Below, in pieces: positions 11,925 through 19,552 of a DNA stretch of 64,000 bases. The notes beneath the pieces were generated by a model that saw only the letters and a program-made list of their open reading frames with translations, ran no database searches and had not been told where the DNA came from. The stretch is from Patagioenas fasciata (Eukaryota > Chordata > Aves > Columbiformes > Columbidae). Numbering within the stretch: position 1 is the stretch's first letter; every line of letters starts with the position of its first letter. The DNA lies in the NCBI RefSeq assembly GCF_037038585.1, contig NC_092525.1:30158367-30222366 (forward strand), read 5' to 3'. Both the position numbers and the translations under genes were made by a program.

Positions 11925-12375
11925 ACGGCAGAGGCAGTGGAAGTGCCCCCCGGGGCCCCTCCTCCGGCACCCGGGCTCTTTCGGCGGGGGAACGGGGCGG
12001 CAGCGCCGATAAGCATGGCTTTCTGGAGCCAGGGAACAAAGGTATTTAACGCCGAGCGCGCCGCCGCGGGCGGCTCCCGCATGCGGCGGAGAAGGTGCGA
12101 GGCGGGCAGCGCGCCGGGGGCTTCGCTGCCACAGTGCTGAGCCTGCCCGGGGGGTGTGTGTGCGCCCGGGCGCGCCGGTACTGGGGCGGCAGGGACGGAC
12201 CCGCCGGCGGGAGGCGGCGCAGCGGGGGCCGGTTCTCGGCGCTGTCCGGCGCCGCGGGTGCTGAAGGGCCCGGCGGCCGGTGGGTGAGGCGGGCAGGGCC
12301 AGTGCGGGGCGACCGCGGCGGCGGGGCTGCGCAGGGGAAGTTTCGGAAGGCGCTGTATTCGCGGGGGAATGGGGG
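11925..12375. promoter_or_regulatory. CpG island E with the reverse RE1 motif
   Basis: This is the strongest CpG density nearest to the 14-kb exons (CCGCCGCGGGCGGC at 12061-12074, GGCGACCGCGGCGGCGGGG near 12309). It holds the RE1 at 12238-12265. A short ATG ORF at 12015 meets a possible donor AAAG|GTATTT at 12041/12042. It is a plausible promoter for the host RNA. Confidence 0.75.
12238..12265 (-). promoter_or_regulatory. second expanded-spacing RE1/NRSE motif, reverse orientation
   Basis: Read on the + strand it is GGCGCTGTCC (12238-12247), 9 nt, then GGTGCTGAA (12257-12265), which is the reverse complement of both RE1 half sites without a mismatch. The half-site distance is about 18, again in the non-canonical REST range. 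It lies in the CpG island 2.2 kb upstream of miR-137, in the opposite orientation to the motif at 10096. Confidence 0.72.
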
Positions 12376-13544
12376 GGATGCTTTTGAGGGAGCGGAAGGC
12401 AGTGTCAGATGGACACAGCGAGAATAAGGCGGGTGCCGCGCAGGTCGTCTTTTCCCCGGGAATCGCGTTCTTTAATATTAAAAGAAACCCACACGCAACC
12501 AAACAAACAACAACAAAAAAAACCCCACCGAAGTTTGGATTTCTGCCTAATTCTCGATGCATTGGTGGAGCGCCTCCAAATTTCGGAGAATGTCTAAGTG
12601 TATCACTGTAGAGCGTTTTCGCCACGACTCGGTGAATTTTACTTTTTCAAACGGCTTTTGTTCAAGTTGAAGGAAGCCTACTGCATCAGTTATCTGAGTT
12701 CCAATGCCGGTTAATGGGGTTACAGCCTTCAATTTCACAGCGGGGAAAAATTACAGTGTTTGTTATTTACTTTCTGTCTATCATTTAAAATGCAACTTGA
12801 AAGCTTGGTACGTTAGAGGAATATAGGAAATTACACCTAAAATGAGATTAAAATAGAAGAGAGTTGGATTTTTTTTTCTTAATTTAAGGTAATGTGGCTA
12901 TCAAAGTTTTTTTTTTTTATTATTTCTCTCTTTGTTTTTCTCTTTTCTTTCAAATTCAGACAAGAGTCTGTGTTACAAAACAAATGCTGTCTTCTCGTAT
13001 GTTTTCTTAGGAAGCATAGTGGTAATATGTCAGGGAAGGCAAGGGCTCGTGTTAAGGAAAGAATCTGTCGAAAAAACAAGCATCTTGTATTAATTTCAGT
13101 TGGAATCTAATCAACAAGCTGGTCAGTTACCGAGTGCAGTGGATAATGAGAGCTGTGCGTGCTGCATAATTACTCACGGCTGAAGAAGTGCGAAGTACCC
13201 CTTCTATGTGCGGGTTTTGACCGTGCATCGCTAGTTTCATTCCCCCCTGCCCGTCATTCACACAGAAGCTGTCCTTAGCATCAGGAGACTGGGTGAAATA
13301 ACCCGGAAAAGTTCCTAATCGCCAGGCGAAGAGTGCTGTGCCATGACGTTGCAGAGATCCTTTCTATTTAGTTGGCGAACAATAAACGTTTATTATCACC
13401 GCGGCAGATCATCAGACAAAGCTTTCCCCTCCCGCCTCCCCCAAGTACGAGCGCTTCTGATAAGGGAACTGCTCCGGGTGACAGGCAAAGCCGCAGGCGC
13501 CATTTGGAAATAACTTTTTTTAAAATTATTTCCTCTCCCCCCAC
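12376..13544. other. AT-rich DNA between CpG islands E and F
   Basis: A CAAA-type tract at 12484-12530, long T runs near 12860-12960, and a CATAATTACTC site near 13166. No exon supported. Confidence 0.5.
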
Positions 13545-13700
13545 CCCCGCCCCGATTCGCCTTTTGCAAACAGGGCAGGGAGGCGGCGGGTGTCGGTGCG
13601 GAGGTGCGCTCCGCTGCCCCCGCCCGCTGCGGAGCCGCCCGCCCGGCTCGGAACCCGCAGCCGCTGGGCTCTGCCGGTCGGGCACACGCGGGAAGTGAAG
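13545..13700. promoter_or_regulatory. CpG island F (small) and flanking TTTATGG sites
   Basis: CpG-rich from about 13545 to 13697 (GCCCCCGCCCGCTGCGGAGCC near 13615). It is followed at 13718-13750 by GCCTTTATGGCC and TTTTTATGTCAC, which resemble posterior HOX/CDX sites. It lies 330-480 bp upstream of the 115-nt exon and could hold an internal promoter. Confidence 0.5.
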
Positions 13701-14023
13701 TGCGCCGAATTTGTATTTTGAAGCCTTTATGGCCTCCGATTTTTATGTCACTAGGGAGGCCTGGCAGATGAGTGCCTCTGCTGAGCTCGGAGCCTTTGCT
13801 ATTTCTTTCTTTGATTTTCTTTCTCTTCATCGCTTTCCTTTCCTCCCTCCCTCCTCTTGGTAGCACACCGAGTCAGTGTGAGTCAGGACTTGCAAAATGC
13901 ATTTCCAAAGCCCAGATGAAAAGTCTCTCAGGCGTGGCTGCTGCTTTATCGAAGCTCTCCCAAGCCCACCTATGCAAACAGATTTGTAATATTTGTGTGC
14001 TTAACCGTGCATCTCTTTTACAG

Positions 14024-14138
14024 GAATCTGTTGCTGCGTGTGACATCTCTTGCAAGCTCCCAGGGAGAATTGATGGAGCATACAGCCAGGGAATAGGATG
14101 CCAGAGATGCACAGAGGAAGAAGCCAGGCAATCACCAG
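14024..14138 (+). ncRNA. MIR137HG: candidate internal exon of the miR-137 host RNA
   Basis: This 115-nt stretch has both splice signals: an acceptor CATCTCTTTTACAG ending at 14023, with a branch-point-like GCTTAAC about 20 nt upstream, and a strong donor CAG|GTAAAC at 14139. It contains stop codons in useful frames and shows no protein similarity, so it is best read as non-coding. It is separated from the miR-137 exon by an intron of only 136 nt (14139-14274). Strand, spacing and signal strength all fit a host-gene exon. No transcript evidence is available to me. Confidence 0.5.
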
Positions 14139-14274
14139 GTAAACTCAACCTTACTTTGATTTATTTCCTTTCACCTCGCCTGCAAGACCTTGCCCGCTCC
14201 AGTAAGGCAGCAGGAGAGCAGAGGGACTGTACGTGTGTGTATTAAACGCCTGCTCCTCTCGTTTGCCTCTGCAG
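14139..14274 (+). other. short candidate intron of the host RNA (136 nt)
   Basis: It starts GTAAAC and ends TTTGCCTCTGCAG, with pyrimidine-rich sequence before the acceptor and an ATTAAAC branch-like motif about 30 nt upstream. It is small even for a bird intron, so retained and spliced forms would differ only in the leader before the miR-137 exon. Confidence 0.45.
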
Positions 14275-14275
14275 C

Positions 14276-14440
14276 ATGGGAAGGTTCAGCGTCCATTGGA
14301 TATGGGACAAGATCACTCGGCAACCCTTGTGGATTCTCCTTCTTCTAGAAGGGAGTTATAGTTGTGGATTTATTGTCCCGGTGCAGCACTTCCACCACCA
14401 CCACCAGCAACAGCAGCAGCTTTCTGACTCTCTTCGGTGA
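14276..14440 (+). CDS. 54-codon small ORF inside pri-miR-137 (micropeptide candidate)
   Basis: The ATG is the second base of the exon that begins at 14275. The ORF reads a basic/aromatic N-terminus (MGRFSVHWIW), a hydrophobic run PLWILLLL at residues 17-24, then HHHH (residues 40-43) and QQQQQ (44-48) and ends SDSLR with TGA at 14438-14440. The hydrophobic stretch looks like a signal peptide or membrane anchor. The homopolymer residues come from the CAC/CAG repeat that abuts the hairpin, and the last codons lie in the lower stem. I do not recognise the protein. Translation is unproven: the ATG is only two bases from the splice junction, and any intact translated RNA must escape Drosha. It may be only a chance ORF. 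Confidence 0.2.
   Translation: MGRFSVHWIWDKITRQPLWILLLLEGSYSCGFIVPVQHFHHHHQQQQQLSDSLR
14393..14419 (+). repeat. (CAC)4-CAG-CAA-(CAG)3 trinucleotide repeat abutting pre-miR-137
   Basis: Four CAC units (14393-14404) are followed by CAG CAA CAG CAG CAG, ending one base before the hairpin. Human MIR137 has a length-variable 15-bp GC-rich repeat just 5' of the precursor, so a repeat occupies the same place here with a different unit. Length variation could alter pri-miRNA folding or processing; that is inference. Confidence 0.85.
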
Positions 14441-14462
14441 CGGGTATTCTTGGGTGGATAAT
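14440..14462 (+). ncRNA. MIR137: miR-137-5p passenger arm
   Basis: The 5' arm runs from ACGGGTATTC to GGATAAT and pairs with the 3p arm with a few bulges. Its first base is the last base of the TGA that closes the 54-codon ORF running into the hairpin. Which arm is used is known from the family, not from this sequence. Confidence 0.93.
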
Positions 14463-14475
14463 ACGGATTACGTTG

Positions 14476-14498
14476 TTATTGCTTAAGAATACGCGTAG
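14476..14498 (+). ncRNA. MIR137: mature miR-137-3p
   Basis: The 23-nt guide strand on the 3' arm starts TTATTGCTTAAG and ends ACGCGTAG. The seed (positions 2-8, TATTGCT) is at 14477-14483. It matches the vertebrate miR-137 guide as I recall it, with no mismatch. It is loaded into Argonaute and represses mRNAs carrying AGCAATA sites. Confidence 0.98.
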
Positions 14499-14499
14499 T

Positions 14500-15310
14500 C
14501 GAGGAGAGTACCGGCGGCGGGCAGGCAGGCAGGCAGCGCGACCGCCCCCAGCCCACCAGCTGGCTCCTCACCTCCTCTAGTTGCCAAGGTAGCACCTTTT
14601 CCGTCTTTTCCTACGCTTTGCAATGTTTCACTTTGCCTGTGTCTCTGCCCGGGCGGGGGGGAGCTCGGACGCCCTGTCCCCTGCGGAGTGGGGGTTGCCC
14701 GTGTGTGCGTGCGTGGGAGCAAGCATAGGGCCGGGGAGGGCCGGGGAAAGGCTTGCCAAGCCCCGCAGCAGCATGCCGCGGCGGCCCTGGCCCGTCGGGT
14801 GCTGCGGGCAGGGCTGACCGGGCGAGCCGGGGCCGCTGGGGTGCGCCTCCGCGGGCAGCGCTTGGCAGGCTGCACCGGGGCCGGGGAGGAGGTCCCCGCC
14901 CCGCCCGGGAAGCCCCGGTGCCCCGATACACGGCAAACAGTCCCCAGTCCCCGCCGCGCCCGGTACTCGCGTCCCCTCGCCCCTCTCCGACGGGGAGCGC
15001 GGGGCGGGGACGGGAGGACTGGGGCGGCCGGCCTGCCGGCCGGGGGGATCCTCGTTCCAAGGCACTGGCTGCCCGCAGGGCCGGGACGGCACCGGCTCTG
15101 CCCGCACCCGCCGGCAGAGCCCGGAATGCTGCCCCCTCTGCGGCCCACGGGTCGTGCGGGGCCAGGGTGCTGCCCGCGGGCAGGGAGGTGCCGAGCACCC
15201 GTGCAAGCGAGGCCAGGGGCACCCCGCACAGCCGTGGATGTGCCCTCCCCACCGAGAGGCGTTTGCTCCCTGGCTGCCGAGGGCTCCAGCCACCCGGTGA
15301 GGCCGCTACT
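14500..15310. promoter_or_regulatory. CpG island G overlapping and following miR-137
   Basis: About 800 bp of very GC-rich, CpG-dense sequence starts at the 3' base of the hairpin. The human MIR137 hairpin is likewise embedded in a CpG island that becomes methylated in tumours. Long ORFs on both strands within it show no recognisable domain and are compositional. Confidence 0.8.
14520..14535 (+). repeat. (GGCA)4 microsatellite 3' of pre-miR-137
   Basis: Four perfect GGCA units follow a GGCGGCGG stretch, about 11 nt beyond the base of the hairpin. They lie just past the CNNC processing motifs. With the CAC/CAG tract on the other side, the hairpin is bracketed by two short tandem repeats. Confidence 0.85.
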
Positions 15311-17112
15311 GGGGAGCAGGTTGTGGCTGATTGCTTCCGAAAGGGTGATTCCTTGCTCCCTTATCCTCATCCCACAATACCAACCTGGTGAGGCAGGATT
15401 AAGAACTCACCTCACACCAGCCCCAACTCAGCAGGATGGGAAGCACCCAGCTGAATGTAGACCTCATCAGTCTCTAAGGCCCCAGGTTGAGATACATGTT
15501 AAGGGTCAGGGCGTTGTTTACCCTTCTGCCCCTCAAGTGATGGCTTCTTTGCCCCTTCAAAGGGCTCAGTAGTCCCCAAATGCTTCTTGCAGCTGGGCAG
15601 GAGGGAGACACAACCAAGGGAGTGTTGATTCCCATTGCTGGCCAAGCCATGCCGCATTTTTTAACAGAGAAGAAGAAGTGCCTCCATCCTTTCCTCCAGC
15701 ATCAGGGACAGGCTTTGGTTTAAAACCTTGGTAAGTCTTTCAGATGCTGTACTTGGGAAAACACAGGCATAGCATTCGTACTTCCAGTCTTTTCTCTCCT
15801 GCTCCTCTGCCCCCAGGACTGCTAGAGGCAAGGAGCGGAGTGTGATCAGCCCCATGTTTCCCCATTTGAGACATCTTCACATGCCCAGAGGATCTCAGGT
15901 CTTGTTTCTACATAGTTGCAATTGTGAGACAAGGTTTTAGCTGTAAGTGAATTAGATCAGAAGCCATTTTAAAGCAAGACCAAGAGTATTGTGATGAGGT
16001 AGCTTTTTGAATGGATCCTTCCCCAAGCTCAGCTATGATGACGCTGAGAATGATTTTTTTAACATGGATGAGCCAGATGTGGGGTGATCCTTAAGTTGTG
16101 AGTGCAAGGCTTGTTGATGGATAATGTCTCTTGCTTAGCATTTGAAAGGTCATCTATATTCTGCTTAATTGTTTCCAACAACTGCCAGAGGAATCTTACT
16201 CTGTTGCCTGCAGTAGCGAGTGGAACGCTTATTGTTACACAGGCGTGTGGATGTTATTCTTTAGACACATCTTTGATGCCAGCACTCTGATCCTCATGTT
16301 TCTCTAATACTACTTGAAAGCAGATATTTTTTTCTTGTCGTTTAGTATGTTCAACAGCCTCAGAAATAATGTTAAGTTATGCTTTAAAAAGACATGATCA
16401 GCTGCTAAACCATAGTCAGTTCAGCACTGTAACCCAGCCACATTCACAAGTGCTGCAGGAACAGCAGTGGAAACACTATTTTAAACATCCAGGTTTGTAT
16501 TACAAACCTTCCTCTGATCTGAGCTTTTAGTTGACATCTTCCCTTCAGTCAGGACTTAGAGTATTATCAGGAGTTCCCATTTCATCACATAAAGGATGTG
16601 GTTCTGTTTGCTCTTTGCTTGGTTGAGTATCTTGTGCAGTATGCATTGGACTGGTACCTAAAAAGACAAGCTTAGCAAAATGTTTCTTTATACCTGGTTT
16701 CTTCTAGTTGCCTTCTCTTTAGCATGATGAGCTGATTTTGCTGAACAATGCCTTAATGACAGGGCTGATGCATTTTTAATGCTTGTACTCTTTGTCATTG
16801 TCAAAATTAACATTTTGATGATTGTAGGTTTCTTTTCTCTAAAATCTTTTGAGAATTGTTATGATGTGTGTGTTAAAATAGTGAAACTGTAAGGTCCAAT
16901 CGGAGAAATACTGGGTATGCTCACTAAAATAATTATAAAATACTGTGTAAAGGCTCAATAGCATAAGGGCTCTTAGAATGATGTTTTCCAATAGCACGAT
17001 CTCAGAGTGGCTCTCCCCATTCATTAGCAGTTCCTGGGATCTGTCATGTATGTATATTGAAGGACAGAAGCAGTCATTTCTGAACAACAGATATCTAAAA
17101 AGAGACTATTTA

Positions 17113-17270
17113 CACTGCGAGCCTGATCCTGGGAACACACGTAGGTTCCATGGGACTAGTCATGGAAACAAGGTTGCTCGTGCTAAATCCAAAATATTTT
17201 GGGCCAAATCCTACCATCCAATGCAATAGCAAAGCCCCAGTTGATTTCACTGCGGGAAAGATTAGACACC
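17113..17270. mobile_element. possible second ancient palindromic repeat
   Basis: GAGCCTGATCCTGGGAACACACGTAGGTTCCATGGGACTAGTCATG and GGGCCAAATCCTACCATCC resemble the arms of other old palindromic elements shared by reptiles and birds. It is diverged and may be two adjacent fragments. Confidence 0.4.
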
Positions 17271-17379
17271 TAGGGAAAGGATTTTTACAACACTACACTT
17301 CCTATGTTTTTGCTTTAGAAATTGCGAGTCCTGTGTGCTAAAAACTGAGTCTAAAAACCCCCTGCCTCTAATAGTCTAA

Positions 17380-17700
17380 TGATATTTTATTAACAGTAGA
17401 AATTATACTAAAAGGCTATAGTGCAACATAATAAGAAATTACTTTCTAAATAGGAGTTTTTAATTGTATCAGTGTGAGTATTTTCTAAGACAACATTTTA
17501 AAATGAGGTTTGTGGCAGCACCAACTGTGTGTTAACAGCTATTTTGGCGAGTGCATATTTAATTAATTTAGAATACTAGATTTCTGCTCTAAAATTGTTT
17601 TTATAATCTGCATCCTGGTAGAAAATTAAATAAAGATTTAGCCCCAAAATAATTACTTGAATTTAGCCTTTTTTTAAAGGCCATAATCCTATGAAGATTT
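17380..17700. promoter_or_regulatory. AT-rich block resembling a conserved non-coding element
   Basis: About 300 bp without repeat similarity and with TTTAATTAATTTAG (17558-17571), AAAATAATTACTTG (17645-17658) and several TAAT cores. It lies 3 kb downstream of miR-137. The composition suits a developmental enhancer. Conservation cannot be seen from one genome. Confidence 0.25.
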
Positions 17701-19512
17701 ATATCTCTGGGTAATTTTATCCACTGGCTGCTCTCATAGGTAAGTCTTTGTTATGCTAGGGCCCCCGCAGCAGCATAGCTGATGGAGCAGCGGACACTGA
17801 GATGGCAGCTGCCCCAATGCAGAGCAGGGTGCTGCAGGGTCCCCCCGTACAGCCGCCTGTGATGCTGACTGCTCCCCAACCAGCTCCATGCCAGGGAGAC
17901 AGTGACTGCTGGGGCCTTGCCGGAGCTGGGGACTGCCAAAAGGGCTGTGACTCCGAGCACCACGGGCACGTCGTGCCCCGCTGTGGCAGTGGGAGCAGGA
18001 AGGGTAGCTTTGGTGCCTATTGCCCTGTGCAGGTAGGGGAACAGTCTTGCCTGGGTCTGCCTGAAACAGGCAGCATTGCCCTCCTTAGCAACACCCTAAA
18101 TTAAGCGATGAGGACTGCCATTCGATTTCAGGTGCTCTTTCCACAAATATTTAAGCCTACAGCTCTTATATATATACGTATATGTATCTGAATGGAATGA
18201 ATATATAAATGTACATATACACATACCCACATTTCTCTGACGGGAGGCTACAGCACAGTAAGAAAAGCCCCACTTTCCCAGAGCTGACAGAGGCACAGCT
18301 CCCACTCACCTCAGCAGGGGCCGTGCCGTTGCAGTGCGTATTTATGACTGGTGTTTTGATTCCTCTTGCTGTTTGCAAATTTTCCTAAAATAAATGCATA
18401 CATTGCACGTAGATATGTACAGTTATACAGACGCCTTTTCTTGGGGTCAGTTCTGCTTGCTTTCTGCTTTTAAGACTACATCTGATTTTGAAGTGAGTGT
18501 AAGATTCCTTCCCGTAACAGGTTATTGCATTTTGTGTCAGTTTAGGTGGCTTCTAGTGTTCATACGTGTTTCTTAAGGAAACTCAAAATAATAATATCTA
18601 TACATCCACACAGCTATATACATACTTTGCAGCTGTAAGAATAAGCTAACTAGCTTTTTTTCTCTGGGTTTTTAGATCACAGTAGAAGTAATAGGTTCAA
18701 CTGGATTTTTATGCATTTTTAAAAATAAATAGTGTCTTCACATACACAACAGGCTTTTCTTCTCTTCCTTTCAAAAGATTACTATTTTTTCTGAAAAGCA
18801 CTCCCCCAGGTATTACCTTTAGCTCTTTTGACACCTGACCATTTAGTGTGGTAAATGTAAATTATAACACTCATTATTAATAATCATAATTTCTTACCAG
18901 ATTCAGCATCTGCCTCTTGAAATCTATAATGGTGGAAACATTTCCTGGACTAAAGCCCATAATGCTTGCCTGCTTTTTATTGCTATCATTTAGTAACCAA
19001 ATTGCTCAAACATCAAAGGACTTGATTCTCTCATACCTGCAACGTGTAGAGCTATTTATAAATGTTGGCTAGATAATAACAATGACTCAAAAGAAATTTA
19101 AATGACAGGCCAAAAATAAGAAGTCTAAAAATGAAAATCCAAGCCAGAATTCATAGAGGTGATGGGAAGAGTCTGGCATTGAAGGACAGAGGTGGTCCTA
19201 AGGAAGGTAAAGAGAAGAGGCCTGGAAGTGATGGGAGAGGGTAGATGTGCCATGACTTTGGAAAGCCAGAGGGCAGATGAGAGGAGAGGCACCAGGCATG
19301 GCAGGCGAGGAGCTATTGCAGCGTGATGCTGGGAGAATGTGCCAGAAATGTGGAAACCAGGGCTGGAACACCACACACATTTGATCGCTTGCTTTTTGGA
19401 AAAACAGTATGTAGTTAAAAGCAACCGAGAAAAAAATAGATAAAATGTTTCAGAAATTGGAGGGGTTGATCGATGGGGAAAAATAAGAGCCCTGAAAATA
19501 TAGGTGAAAAGA

Positions 19513-19552
19513 ATTTTATATATATACGCATATATATATATATGAATATACA
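19513..19552. repeat. (AT)n microsatellite
   Basis: TATATATATACGCATATATATATATATG. A similar TA-rich stretch is at 18168-18225. Confidence 0.8.

Larger units (their letters stand above)
14420..14517 (+). ncRNA. MIR137: pre-miR-137 hairpin (primary microRNA stem-loop)
   Basis: This is the precursor of miR-137, a neuron-enriched microRNA that restrains proliferation and tunes synaptic and chromatin genes; the human locus is a schizophrenia association signal. The sequence forms a long hairpin: ACTCTC at 14427-14432 pairs with GAGAGT at 14504-14509, and the stem continues inward through both mature arms to a loop around ACGGATTACG (14463-14472). Drosha-processing signals are visible: a basal UG at 14425-14426, about 14 nt before the 5p arm, and CNNC motifs (CGGC) at 14512-14515 and 14515-14518, about 14-17 nt after the 3p arm. 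Stem, loop and both arms match the mammalian precursor as I know it. The hairpin lies about 145 nt inside an exon that begins at 14275, so it is exonic in the host transcript rather than intronic. Confidence 0.99.
14275..14650 (+). ncRNA. MIR137HG: host-transcript exon carrying miR-137 (3' end unknown)
   Basis: A good 3' splice site precedes it: a pyrimidine-rich tract (CTGCTCCTCTCGTTTGCCTC) ends in GCAG at 14271-14274, so the exon begins with CATGGG at 14275. It contains the miR-137 hairpin and runs into the CpG island beyond it. I see no convincing downstream donor or poly(A) signal near the hairpin, so the 3' boundary given is arbitrary. In mammals miR-137 is also described within an exon of its non-coding host RNA. 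Drosha cropping and exon use may compete. The exon opens with an ATG that reads 54 codons (separate entry). Confidence 0.6.

Noticed and set aside
14276-14440. Initially read as the first coding exon of a secreted or membrane protein, with donor at 14437
   Set aside because: The sequence at the supposed donor is the conserved lower stem of pre-miR-137, so its conservation and ending are explained by the hairpin. Kept only as a micropeptide candidate.
15100-15300. Search for a miR-2682-like hairpin, which neighbours miR-137 in human
   Set aside because: No sequence resembling its mature arms was found in the downstream island.
14483-15370. Long ORFs on both strands (up to about 295 codons) in the CpG island after miR-137
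   Set aside because: GC-rich DNA is poor in stop codons; the products are proline/arginine/glycine/alanine-rich in every frame and show no domain.
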